This document shows positions 42,261 to 53,460 of a DNA stretch of 64,000 bases, piece after piece. The translations under genes were made by a program, and so were the position numbers. Origin of the DNA: Desmodus rotundus (lineage: Eukaryota; Chordata; Mammalia; Chiroptera; Phyllostomidae). The stretch covers positions 106,440,294 through 106,504,293 of the forward strand of contig NC_071390.1 in assembly GCF_022682495.2 (NCBI RefSeq), read 5' to 3'. The notes beneath the pieces are model-generated. The model was given only the letters and a program-made list of their open reading frames with translations, was not told the origin of the DNA and did not search any database. Positions within the stretch are counted from its first letter, which is position 1; every line of letters starts with the position of its first letter.

Positions 42261-43584
42261 TATTTGGGGTCTTTTTCAGGGATTAGCTCATTATATTTAG
42301 TTATGAACAAATTCACCAAATAGGAACTATGAAGAAGAAACAGAGTAAATTTAAGCTTCGAAAACAATTTCCTTTAAGCACTAAGAGGGAAATAAACTGC
42401 ATGATAATAAACTATACAAGATAATAAATTTGTCGGAATGAGATGTCAAGACCAACCTATTTCTTATTTTCACTGAAGAAGAGCTCCCAACACAATAAAA
42501 CTTTCAAGGTTCATTCCCCTGATAACCCAGCAGGATGGAAATGTCTTTCCCTCTAGCCCCAGCTCAGGCTCGACGAGGCCATGAAGACCCAGTCTTGCTC
42601 CTGGTGAACAAAAGATCTCCCAGCATCTGCTGGGATCAGACCAGGGAGGGAAAGGAGTTCCTGGTTTTTGTTTTTCCATCAGTTATGAAGAAGTATGCTG
42701 CTGATGGTAGAAAGTTAAACAACTATTTCTTTGCTTATTTTGAAGACAACCTCTTTTTATTAAATACATCTCATGTGGCTTCCTCCATGCACGTCACAAA
42801 ACTAGTGTGCACGTCTGATATTTTGTTTATTGAAAAGTCACCTGCAAACACAACTACCTGAGGATCGTACAGGTCAGGGCAGGGATAGCCTATGAGAGGC
42901 CAGTTGTGAGGTCAAGGCAAAAGATGGGGATCTAGGGCCAGGTAATGCCCTGCTTTTTATCTGGTTATAAAAGTACACTTATTTTGTGAGGATTTAGCAA
43001 GCTGTATATTTAACGATTGTGTGCTTTTATGTAAGTTATACGTTACTTTTTAACATGTACCTAAATAAGTTCAAAGATATTTTAGCATCCTCTGAAACTG
43101 TCCATTAGCTGCTAAAATTAGTTACTACCTAATACAGTGAAATTCAAAGGTCAAGAGGAATTTCTGTATTACTTAATCCCGCACTGCCTTGTGTTTTTGC
43201 TCCAACTGACCCTCTAGGGCCCGGATTTCTAAGGGTTCACTGGGGGCCACTGTGAGTCGTTGCATTGCACTGTTCATTTACTAGCTCATTTGGCATCGCA
43301 CAGCCATTCAAGGAATATCCATGGCCCCATGCGTCTAAAGGATGTCCCAAGAAATCTCCCATAAACACTAATTCTACTTAAAGTCTCCTGTAATCAGCTT
43401 TAAACTTTTAGAAAATTTGTGTTCTAATATGTAATGAGCTCATTTGGATTTTTTTTTTTAAGATTCTCAAATCTCCAAGAAAAATGAAGGAGCTTATGTT
43501 GGGACTGCCTTCCCCATTAGCATGCTGTCAAATCCCTACTATGACACCATGGGTTTGAGCAGCTGGGCGCACATGCCTTCTGCA
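42261..43584. other. Anonymous non-coding stretch
   Basis: No recognisable repeat. The 108-codon open frame at 42535-42861 has no domain, no homology that I recognise and a neighbouring antisense frame, so it is not called. Confidence 0.35.
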
Positions 43585-43905
43585 AATATGTAAATATATA
43601 ACATATTTTGCTATATATGACTATTATATGTATTATATATTATTTTATAAAGCTATATATTATCATGTACTATATATTTTATATAGCTATATATTATTAT
43701 ATCACATATATTACATCACTATAATATATTATATATGTTATTGTATATTATAATAATGTGTACATTATGTACAATAAATATGTATAGTGTATAATATATA
43801 TGTAATATTCTAAAATTGTGTCTTATATAGCTATATGTAGTGCTATGTAATGTATGCACATATCTCATGTGTATATACATGTATATGAATACTATGTACA
43901 AACAC
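43585..43905. repeat. AT-rich palindromic / low-complexity tract
   Basis: About 320 bp almost entirely of A and T, built of TATATA and 'agctatatattat' units, two of which recur with a 34-bp period (43651 and 43685). Many segments are self-complementary and could extrude cruciforms. No gene. Confidence 0.85.
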
Positions 43906-45354
43906 ACACAGGATTTCTACCACTGGTTCTTGAGTTACATCATGATTTTATTTGTAGCTTTACAAATCTAAGATAATTATCTCTCCTCTATTGAAAGAAA
44001 ATCCAGGCATTTCTCGTCCATAATTCAGACCTTGATGTTAACAAACACTTACTGAGGGGTCGAGGGCCCAGCAGGAGCAGAGCCCTTCACTAGGAACACG
44101 CGATAGTGCAGGTGAAAAGGAGGACCAGTAAAATGAAAAAAACAAATACAATGTGTGCATCATTCCTGCAGGTGAGCCGCCCATGTACTGAGACAGTTAA
44201 GGAAGGCAAGGAGAAAACAGAGCATGTAGGCTGAGGGAGGGAATTGTGGGGAGGATCTATCCTGCAGTGAGAACATCCTGTGTGGGGCCGCTTGAATCTC
44301 TACCCCATCAGGGTACTTGCAAAAAACAGGCTGTCTTCCCGAGTCTGTGGACCAGAGTACTGGCAACGAGGGAGACATCCATTGGGTAATTTCTCTGTAT
44401 TCCCCAGAAGGGCATAGCCTCAGCAGTGCAGAGGTGCTGCCACCTATTCTCATGCATCTCTCCTTGCTGGGTAGGACCACAAAGAGACATGCACTGAATT
44501 ATTACTGACTCGAATCAAAGTAAATGTCGTCACCTCCCCATTATGTCAGGAGGCCCCTCAAGCCATATTGGTAAACTTAACATTGCATAAAAACCATATG
44601 GATTAGGGAAAAAATGTTTTTCCTTCTCCCAGGCCAACCATGAAATCGAGAGCTGCTTTGCTGCCCTTGGGTCATCACCCTTCTCCAAAATCAATTGTAT
44701 GTGCCTGCTTTTTCAGATGACTTGACAAAACAAGCAATTGTACCAGAATTGTTTCTTAACAAAAGACAAACTTCCCCTGTTTTTTCGTATCTTGCATGAG
44801 ATTCTGGAACATTCATAAATATGTATAGTTTCCTCATCATTTTCTCTTTTCCATTAAGCCACAGAGTTCACTTTTTAAAGATTGTTTTCCTTTTGCAGGC
44901 TTGTATTTGTGCTTTTGTCTGATCAGTATTAAACCCATCATGCTTTAAATTGGGACCTGTGCCTATGTCTACACACACATACAAAATTTGCATCTCCATG
45001 AAACACAAGTGGAGGGACCCTGCGCAGGCCCCTGAGCAGCGGTGCATTGGTAAAGAGCATGGAGGCTCACAGGCTGAGGGAGCAGCTGGTGTCCTTTGCT
45101 TCGGATGCATTTACGAAACTGCAGGTTTAGCAAGTTCACTCATTAAGCAACTTGTAAAATGGCCAAAAAAGAAAAAAAAATTTTGGTGAAGCCTTGAAAT
45201 TGATTATAACAAAGTTAGCAACACAAAATTATTATAGCTCATTGCAACATAATTTTTAAAATATCCAATCTTAATGTATTCATACCTTTAGCTTAATAGT
45301 TAAGGCTATTAAGCCTTTAACAGGCTCTTAAATGCCTGTTAAAAAAGCTGTCTG
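43906..45354. other. Anonymous non-coding stretch
   Basis: No repeat or gene is recognised. Open frames of up to 106 codons (44160-44480, minus) lack domains. Confidence 0.4.
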
Positions 45355-45500
45355 TGATTCAGTTTCCCAATCTTTAAAATGGGGATAAAAATAATAACTT
45401 TCTGTGTTTGTGTGAGATTAAAAATGATTTAGTATATGTTAGGAAATCAGAACAGTGTCTGGCACATAGCATTAACAACTGTTAGCTTTTCTTACTTTCC
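45355..45500 (+). mobile_element. MIR SINE 3' half, sense
   Basis: 'ttcagtttcccaatctttaa', 'aatggggataaaaataataa' and 'cagtgtctggcacatagcat' are the MIR core and tail. Confidence 0.8.
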
Positions 45501-46325
45501 CTATTAGAATGCTGGTTTTATGAAAGTATATTAGTCTATTTGCACACTATTTTCCCCTACTTCCTAATTTCTTTATTTACTAAATAAAGGAATAAGTGAG
45601 TGAGTGAATTAATAAAAGAATGAATCCAATATGTTGGATGAAAGGTAACATTTTCAAAGGGTAGACCTGTCATTTTTCATAAGGTTTTTGATATAAGTTA
45701 TGTTGTTATTAGAGAAATTAATCCATAATCGTTCAAATCTACCATTCTCTAATGTCACTCCAAGGTGGTCCAAATACTCACAGCCTTTAAAATATCATGT
45801 TTCTCAATGACCTCTGAGTGGAGTCAGGTATTTAGATAAATCATTTTTAAAAAGCTTTGTTGGGTAAATAATTCCATGTGCTTTGAAATATGTTATTTGT
45901 ATTATGGTAGCTTTTAAAAGACTTTTAAGGGAGTTAAAACTAGAGAAAATGCCACAATTACTAATAAATTATTGAATACTACTTTTCAAATTAAGATATG
46001 CATTTTATTCACAGATTAATTGCATCAAAATAGTTTTGGGGTCCTATAAAAAAGGCAAAGATACTGGAATGTTTGAGTTATATTTTCATGTTATTTTCAA
46101 TTCAAGTTTGTTCTACAGTGTAGAAAATAGCCTATTATTGATAAAATCCACACATTCCCTAATAGCACTTTAGTTTCAGTATGAAATATTAAATTTAATT
46201 AACCTATTGAAGAACAACTGTAAGGCCATAAAATTCAACTTTATACATTAGAATTATATGTTCAATAGATTAATTATAAATTTATTATTAGTGCTACCAC
46301 AGGCCCTGGCCATTCTCTAACTCCA
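45501..46325. other. Anonymous A+T-rich stretch
   Basis: A possible L2 tail ('gtgagtgagtgaattaataa') near 45590-45630, otherwise nothing recognisable. Confidence 0.35.
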
Positions 46326-46329
46326 GATC

Positions 46330-47630
46330 CAATGAATCAAAATACACCAAGAATCAAGAAGTATATGCTGAGTAACTAATTCAAATTTTAAAAATTGGAA
46401 AAAAAGGAAAAACAAAAGCCCAATTCCAGCAGATTTAAAAAAAAGCAGATATCACTAAAATTGAAGCAGGAAAACAAGAAGTCAATAAAACCAGAAGCTA
46501 GTTCTTTAAAAATAAATAAATAAAATTGGTAAAACTCTCAAGACAAATAAAAATCTAGAGAGAGAAGACAGAAATCATTAATATCAGGGATAAAACATGG
46601 GGTATCACAACAGATTCTCTAGCCATTGAAAGCAAAATGGAAGAATATTTTAAAACTTTGCACTCATAAGTTTGACAACTTAAAAGAAAGAGACCAATTC
46701 CTGGAAAAATCACAAATTACCAAATCAGAATCAAGATAAAATGGACAACATGAATTGTCCCATAACCATCAAAGAAACTTTAGTTGTAATTATAATTCTC
46801 CCATCAAATCTCAGGCCCAAATGACTTCCCTGGAGACCTTTACCAAACATTTAAATACAGATTTATGCCAATCTGACACAGTGTCTCCCAGAAACAAAGA
46901 GGAGGCAACTCTTTACAGCCCACCTTATAAGGCCAATATCACCTGGATATCAAAACCAGACAAAGACAATACACAAGACAAAAAAAACATAAATGTTTAT
47001 ATCAGCTTTTTTCATAATAACCCAAAACTGGAAACAACCCAAATGGCCTTCAGTGGGTAAATGGTTAAACCTAATGCAGTAAGTGTGCACCATGGAATAA
47101 AAAGAAATGAACTGTTGGTACATTGAATGACATGAATAAATCTCCAGAGAATTGTTTTGAAGAAAAAAAAGAGAATCACAAAGGTTACACACTGTCTTCG
47201 TCCATTTATATGCAGCATTTTTTAAATAAAAAGCAGATGAGGAGTCCCCGGAGTCAAAGACTGAGAAGGCAGGGATCTGGGAGGGGGAGGAGGAGGGGTT
47301 ATAAACTAGGGCAAAGGACCCTGTAGTGACCAAACATTCTGAATCTTGACTGTGCTGGTAGTGGACACACAGACCCATGCAAGTCATAAAATTCCATGGA
47401 ACTAAGCACACACACACACGTGAATAAGTGCAAGTGAAAATGGGTGAAATGTGAACAAGATGAGTGAGTTGTCTTACTATCAGTGTACTGGTTGCAATAT
47501 TTTATTGGAATTTGTTCACTGTTTTCATTGATGGAATCTATATAGGGAATCTCTGTGCTGTTTTTGACATATGCATGCAAATCTATGATTATCTCAAAAC
47601 AAATAGTTTAACTAAAAAACAGCTTTTAAG
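46330..47630 (+). mobile_element. Old L1 with large internal ORF2 deletion
   Basis: The first part matches the ORF2 reverse-transcriptase region: 'gaagcaggaaaacaagaagt', 'gaccaattcctggaaaaatc' and a translated ITWISKPDKD motif near 46940-46970. Directly after this comes text from near the C-terminus ('cataataacccaaaactgga', 'aacaacccaaatggccttca'), then an old 3' UTR. Much of the RT domain and everything between is missing, so one L1 copy suffered an internal deletion of well over 1 kb. The frame is also broken by stops. Confidence 0.7.
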
Positions 47631-48034
47631 TATTTTTAGATAGATTCAAAGATCTCGAGTAGAAACAAATGACAATTATGAATGGATGCATTTGATTTCT
47701 GGCCCCTGTTTAATTTGTGCTACTGCAGGATGCAGCACTGCGGTGATGCTGTCTCCACTCATGTAATTTCCACTTGGCTACATGACAGCTTGGGTTGGAA
47801 ACACGCTCATGGTTTGCACAAATGACTATATTATGTCTCATTAAGGATCATAAATACCAATCACCCTAATCACAAAAGTGCTGTTTCAGTGTTCATGTGG
47901 CTATTTAATCTGGATGATGATGACAAAGATGAATAATTTTATTATGTTGATCATTGCATTTAGTGCCATGGAGAAGTGAAATGCATCCCTTATGCTGTTT
48001 CAAACAAGTCATATCTGAAATTTTGCCTCTGAAA
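47631..48034. other. Repeat-free stretch, candidate conserved non-coding element
   Basis: 47690-48000 has no repeat signature and has AT-rich homeodomain-like cores and balanced text ('cattaaggatcataaatacc'). Conservation is untested. Confidence 0.2.
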
Positions 48035-48036
48035 TA

Positions 48037-48192
48037 GATGAGGGGAGGGAGGGAAGGAAGAAGAGAGAGAGGGAGGAAGGAAGGAAAGAAGGAAGGAAGT
48101 TAGGGAGAAAGGAGGAAAGAAGGCAGGGAAGGAGGCAGGGAGGGAATAGCAGAGGGAGGGAGGGAGGGAGGGAAAAAAGAAGGAAGGGAAAA
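48037..48192. repeat. (GGAA)n/(GGGA)n polypurine tract, about 155 bp
   Basis: Nearly uninterrupted purines on the plus strand with only a few pyrimidines, including mirror-symmetric AGGGAGGGAGGG blocks. Such tracts can form intramolecular triplexes. The antisense Ser/Pro/Phe frames are translations of the repeat. Confidence 0.9.
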
Positions 48193-48199
48193 CCCTGAA

Positions 48200-48310
48200 C
48201 TGGAGAGGTACCATGAAGTGGTAGAAAAAAGCTCAGGTATGAAGTCAAGCTGATGCGGGTTTGAATTCTACAACTTTCTGGCCTTTGAGGAAGTAAATCT
48301 CCATTTCTGA
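48200..48310 (+). mobile_element. MIR SINE fragment, sense
   Basis: 'accatgaagtggtagaaaaa', 'gcgggtttgaattctacaac' and 'ctccatttctgag' follow the MIR 5' half. Confidence 0.55.
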
Positions 48311-48311
48311 G

Positions 48312-49080
48312 TAGACAGATAACTAGTGCTGATGAGGATGTGGAGAAAAGGGAATCCTCATGAACCGTTGGTGAGAATGAAAATTGGTGCAGCCTCTATG
48401 GAAAGTAGTATGGAGGTTGCACAAAATATTAAAAATAGAACTACCATCTGACCCACCAATCCTACTTCTGGGTATCTACTTGAATAAGATAAAATCACTA
48501 GGTCAAAGGGGTATTGCATTCTTGCATTCAATGTAGCATTATTCACAATAGCAAAAATATGAAAACAACCTAAGTGCCTATCAAAAGATGAATGGATGAA
48601 GAAAAATGTGGTAAATATATCAATGGAAATGTTATTTAGCCATAAAAAGGAAGCCCTGCCATTTGCAATAATATGGATGGATCTTGACAGAATCATGCTC
48701 AATGAGGTAAGTCAGACAAATACAAATGCCGTTCGACCTCATTTATATGTGGAATCTAAAAACATAGTGCTTGTAGGAACAGGGGCTGGGGGTGGGGGAA
48801 ATGGGGCGATGTCGGTCAAAGAGCACAAACTTTAAGTTATAAGATGAGTAAGTACCAGGGATCTAATGGATGGCATGTAGACTATAGTTAACAATGCCTT
48901 ATTGTGTACTTGAAAGTGCTTTGAAAGATCTTTAATGTTCTTACCGTAACAACAATAACAACAAAATGACAAACCCTAATGTAGTTAACATTTGGCAACA
49001 TGCACATTTATACCAAATCATCACACTGTACACCTTAACCTTACACAATAGCAATGGCCAATAAAGCTGAAGAAAAAACA
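48312..49080 (+). mobile_element. Old L1 3' end
   Basis: 'gaggatgtggagaaaaggga', 'aactaccatctgacccacca', 'gtgcctatcaaaagatgaat', 'tttagccataaaaaggaagc' and 'atatgtggaatctaaaaaca' are the L1 ORF2 C-terminus in order, followed by an L1MA/MB-like 3' UTR ('actatagttaacaatgcctt', 'cactgtacaccttaac') and A tail. Frame broken. Confidence 0.8.
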
Positions 49081-49084
49081 TTTA

Positions 49085-49250
49085 GGCCCTGGCCAGGCGG
49101 CTCAGTTGGTTGGAGCATCATCCCACGCACCAAATTGCTTGTGGGTTTGATACCCAGTAGGGGCACGTACAGAAGGCAACTGATCGATGTCTCTCTCTCT
49201 CTCTCTACCTTCCTTCCTTTCTCTCTAAAATCTATAAACATATTCTTGGG
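49085..49250 (+). mobile_element. VES SINE, older subfamily
   Basis: 'ggccctggccaggcggctca' and 'gttggttggagcatcatccc' with B box 'gggtttgatacc', a CT-rich stretch and 'ctctctaaaatctataaaca' tail. The second half of the head differs from the copies at 30.3 and 31.5 kb, marking a separate subfamily shared with those at 57.8 and 60.2 kb. It sits directly on the A tail of the preceding L1. Confidence 0.85.
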
Positions 49251-49479
49251 TGAGGATTAAAATAATACTAATAACAACAATAGAATATTCTTGCTTCAGG
49301 TTTGCCCTTTTTGTCCTCAGCCAATCAAGTCACACGCCCAAGCCCAAAGTCTACATGGGGACGGGGGACCCCACAGAGCATGGCTGAGGGGAGGCATGAT
49401 GCACAGGAGCAGTTCTAATAATCTACTGTAAAGTTAAAAAATGCTCATACAGTAATATCCTGTTATTTAGTAAATGATG
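49251..49479. other. Anonymous stretch
   Basis: No repeat or gene is recognised. Confidence 0.4.
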
Positions 49480-49690
49480 TATTAGACGTCTACTAAGCTC
49501 TTTACATTTAATGTCCCTCACACATTGGAGTAGGGCTGCCAGGGAGTTCCCCATTTCAGAGATGAGGAAATAAACAGAGATACCTAGTGGCTCAGGATGC
49601 AGAGCCCATTGATGGCAAAGCTGAGATCAGCCGGTCCGGTTGTCAAAGTCTATGTACTTAACCACTGTGTTATACTGTCTCCCTGTGTAT
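49480..49690 (-). mobile_element. MIR SINE, antisense
   Basis: 'ctctttacatttaatgtccc', 'ttccccatttcagagatgag' and 'gtacttaaccactgtgttat' give the whole MIR in antisense order. Confidence 0.75.
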
Positions 49691-49829
49691 AGTTTCTAAA
49701 ATATTCTTGGGTTCTTAATTATTATCTCTTAAAAGAATCATTTTCTGATTCAAATAAGAAATTATCTATAAAACCACTAATACTTTTAGGACTAGCTTTA
49801 ACCAATCAGTAGGCGTTCGTCAGAAGCAA

Positions 49830-50065
49830 ACTTTAGTGTAGTAAAATGAGTACCGAACTTATAGTTAGAAGGCCTGGGTTTGAACGCCAGCTCTGCCACT
49901 GGGTAGCTGTGTGGGTTTTGGTGCATGAATCATTTATTCTTCTTGATACTCACTTTTTTCATTTGTTCAATAATGATAATCACCTTTTTACAGGAATATC
50001 ATGAGAATTAAATGTAGCACACAAACAACCCCACACTTTGTTAATTATAAAATGCTGTACAAAGG
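49830..50065 (+). mobile_element. MIR SINE, sense
   Basis: 'aggcctgggtttgaacgcca', 'gctctgccactgggtagctg', 'aatgataatcacctttttac' and 'atgagaattaaatgtagcac' are the MIR in order; well preserved in its first half. Confidence 0.85.
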
Positions 50066-50714
50066 AGTGTGGACTATATTTGTACACAGCTACACCTCTT
50101 TTAAAATCTCTGTGAGGTTACTGCAGTGACCCAGCCGAATGATAGATTAATTTGGCTGGAATTAGTTTTCTACCTCCTAGCTAGAATAATCATAATAAAT
50201 ATTTAATGTGGCATCTTTATAACTCTTTTTTTTTAAATCACCTTTATTCCCCTTGGATCTTTACACATTTGTCTTCCCATAGTTTCTGGACAGCTTACCT
50301 CTCCTGTCCTTAGTCAGACCTATAACGTGAAGACACCACACTTTCTCGTGCCCCCTCTCTCACATCTGTCATTCTCAACCAGATCCACCCGTATTTTGAT
50401 CTACGGTCACATTTAAGTAGATTTCAGCCTGTCTGTCCTGCTGGTGTCTGTTTCTTATCCATCACAACTCTTTCTGTTTACCCACTAAAGGACCATTAAG
50501 TCACATCAGATCCTGTCTTGGATACAGCAATTTTCTCGTGTCACTTCCAAAGTCCTTGTGATGACAGTGTGTTTCTCTTAACCACGGCCAGGGGATGAAG
50601 AGCACCTGGAGGACTGTGTGACTCCTGACTCGATGACAGGGTCTGTCCTCTCCACAAAGAACCCAGACAACTTTAGGGAGCCTGATCTCTCAGTAAATAC
50701 TGAATCACCATTCA
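50066..50714. other. Anonymous stretch
   Basis: Pyrimidine-rich sequence at 50230-50520 with no recognised family. Confidence 0.35.
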
Positions 50715-50895
50715 TTTGGTCAGATCAGCCTTTAGGGAGCACTTACCATCCACCAGTCACTGCACCAGAGGAACAAGCAGAATGCCTGCTTTCAAGGGAC
50801 TTAGAATCTAGAAGAAAAGACAGTTAACACAGAAACCTCCAACAGAAGATGTCAGCTCAGGAGGTGCAAACGCCATGCGCTAACAGGTCTGTCCA
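50715..50895 (-). mobile_element. L2 fragment, antisense
   Basis: 'gcacttaccatccaccagtc', 'tgcctgctttcaagggactt' and 'agaatctagaagaaaagaca' follow antisense L2 (GTGCCAGGCACTG..., CCTGCCCTCAAGGAGCTCACAGTCTAG...AGACA). Confidence 0.6.
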
Positions 50896-51599
50896 CTGAA
50901 CTTGTTGAGAGCATATTGCAAAATTATTTTCCAGGTCTTTTACAAAAAATAGGTAAGATACTTTTGGAGCCTGAATTATAAACCAGTTAACCCATTTACC
51001 TCACTTGGATTTTGAATAAATTCTTCTGCATTTTTCTTTGGTTTTATTTTCCTTTATCACCATTTCTCCTTACCAAGACACTTAAATTATGTCTTCAGAA
51101 TTCACCAAAATATATATGTGTAGGATACCTTTAATTTATTCAAATTTTTATTTTGTTTTGCTTTTACTCATAGAAACCCAGACAAAAGACATACTTTTAA
51201 TGGGCTCATTTGACCACGTATTCTGGGTTTCTTAATTATCATCTTATTTTTAGTGTGCAGTTAGCTTCTGCTTATGTAAAAATTATTTCAGTTAGCTTAT
51301 TTTAACCAGTTTACCTCAAGCCAATTCGCCGTCTGATATCTTTACTGCTTTAGTCTACTTAAGTGCCTTCCCTTGGTGTACACTGTTGCTGAAAAGCCTT
51401 CTCTAATTTTATCTATCTCTCCTTTTTCTGGCTTTCCTTTTGCATGAACACACATTTCCACACGGCAGCACCAAAGAACAGTCAATCTGCCTACACACTG
51501 CTGTCTACAGTACTGGTGTTCAGACCTAGGTTTTCAATTACATCCATTGTTGTCAGTTATCCATTTTTCACACTGAATGATATTGTGTATATTGAAGCA
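50896..51599. other. Anonymous stretch
   Basis: No repeat or gene is recognised. Confidence 0.4.
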
Positions 51600-51800
51600 C
51601 TTGAATCTCATCTTCAGTACTGCTTACCACAGGAAGCTTTTCCTCATTCTCCAGAGATTAAATCTCCTGTGTGCACTCACATCACCTTAGACATGCCTTC
51701 ATTAAAGAGTTTCTTGTACTATAAAGTGTTTTTTAGTCTGCATGTCTATCGCATCACCACACTCCCCTTTGGGTCACCTTTCACCAGTAGCAGGGTGGTT
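51600..51800 (+). mobile_element. L2 fragment, sense
   Basis: 'actgcttaccacaggaagct' and 'tttcctcattctccagagat' with later 'tctgcatgtctatc' follow the L2 stretch ACCTCCTCCAGGAAGCCTTCCC... The 121-codon open frame over it is not a gene. Confidence 0.5.
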
Positions 51801-51935
51801 TCCCTTTAACCCCACCCCCAAGATGCTCTGCACTGGGGGATCACTTCTCAGTGGCTCCAGCTGGACTTAGCGTGGGGGGGCAGAGGAGGGAGCTGGAGGT
51901 GATGAAGAAAAGGGTGGGAAGCAAGCTTGGAGGAC

Positions 51936-52150
51936 TTTCTTAGTTCGTTTGGGCTGTCATAACTGAATGCCAAAGACTAGGTATTCATTTCTCACAGCTT
52001 CTCACAGTCTCACAGACAAGGGTGCTAATCTCATTTATGAGGGCCCCACCCCCATGATCCCATCACCTGTCACCTCCTGAGACCATCATGTCAGGAGTTA
52101 GGTTACAACATATCTCTTTTGGAGGGATACCACTTTAGACCATAACAAAC
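51936..52150 (-). mobile_element. MLT1-type LTR, antisense, internally deleted
   Basis: 'tcttagttcgtttgggctgt', then 'tttctcacagcttctcacag', then 'gagggccccacccccatgat' and 'ttaggttacaacatatctct'. The central part of the LTR is missing. Confidence 0.65.
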
Positions 52151-53460
52151 ACTAAAATATTTGTTAATGGAATGAATGCCATATCAGAGTTTGTTGATGA
52201 CTTCATGGCTCTTCTATAGTCTACTGTATTTCTGTGATTTAGACTAGCCGACAATATGTAAAGCTGATAGATGCCCATCAATGGGTTGGGACTTCCAGAA
52301 GCCAAAAGTTAATATAGCTGGAGAGGCAGGACATAAACATGTGAAATACTTTAAGTAAAAGAAAAAAAGAAACTTTTTAAAGCTTTTCAATACAGTAACA
52401 GTGGAGATGTCACAAGGAAGTGCATGATTAATTGCCAAATGAATGAGACAGAGGTGAGTGCACTTGTGGTTCAGGGGCTGCCAAGGCCACCTCATCCGTA
52501 CTAACACTTGCTAAACCCCAGGACCAATCAGCCAAGTGTTAGCTCCTCATCAGAGCCACATTCGACTCAAACATAGGACCCCATGACGGGTCATCGCCTG
52601 GGGAACAAGTTCAATCATGAATTAGGCATTTTTAACTCCCAATTTTAGGCTCATTAACTGTAATAATAGACTCAAAGAAGTGAAGAAATAACTTATATTA
52701 CCAGTTTCTATGTGAATTGGGGATCTATATATAAGACATTTTGTTCAACCTGGTCACTGGGATAAAGCAGAAAAAGAAAGCAGAGTGATTTTCTACTTTA
52801 ATCAATTTTTAGCAGAATTTTTTAAAGATGAAATTCCAGAGTCTCTTAACAGTGGCTGAAAGGCGTGGCTGTCACCATAGAGATGAGGGTTGTTAGCTGG
52901 TGAGACTGCACTTGATATCTTTGGTCATTAGCTTGTCATTAGCTTCCAGCCTCTTCAGCCTCAAATATATACTTATTTATCTCCCTGCCACTGACATCTC
53001 AGCAGATCCGCTGCACTGAGCATTCTCCGTGTTTCCCATAAATTAGCCTGTGGAATGTCCGCCTGCTTCTCTTTGCTACCTTTTCTGCTGTTCCCCGCCT
53101 ACCGCCCCCCACACAGGCACATACACAGACACCCTGACACCCACCCACCTTCTCCAAGGTCTAGTTCACAGTGACTTCAAACTGAAAACAGCACAGGCTG
53201 ACATTAACTGGGGACAACCAGGGCACTGCACATTTCTAAGCCACATTTTCCCCAGTTTCCATTCTTACTTACAAGTGTATCGGTGGCTATAAAAACAGGA
53301 TTGTATGAGCTACTGAGGACCAAGAATATTTACATGAATGATAAAGTAAACAAAGCAGGTTGGATTAAGTGTTAAGAGACAAGCACAAAGCATGATTCCG
53401 ACAGGTCTTGAGGAGAGAAGTGATGCTGTGGGTTCCATTCTGTGGGAGATTTTACAGAAA
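52151..53460. other. Anonymous stretch with an 11-bp tandem duplication
   Basis: 'gtcattagctt' is repeated at 52924-52934 and 52935-52945. No repeat family or gene is recognised. Confidence 0.4.

Noticed and set aside
42535..42861. 108-codon plus-strand frame as a possible processed pseudogene
   Set aside because: No family recognised, no poly-A tail or target duplication found, and an antisense frame overlaps it.
47990..48248. Pro/Ser/Phe-rich minus-strand frames
   Set aside because: Translations of the polypurine tract.
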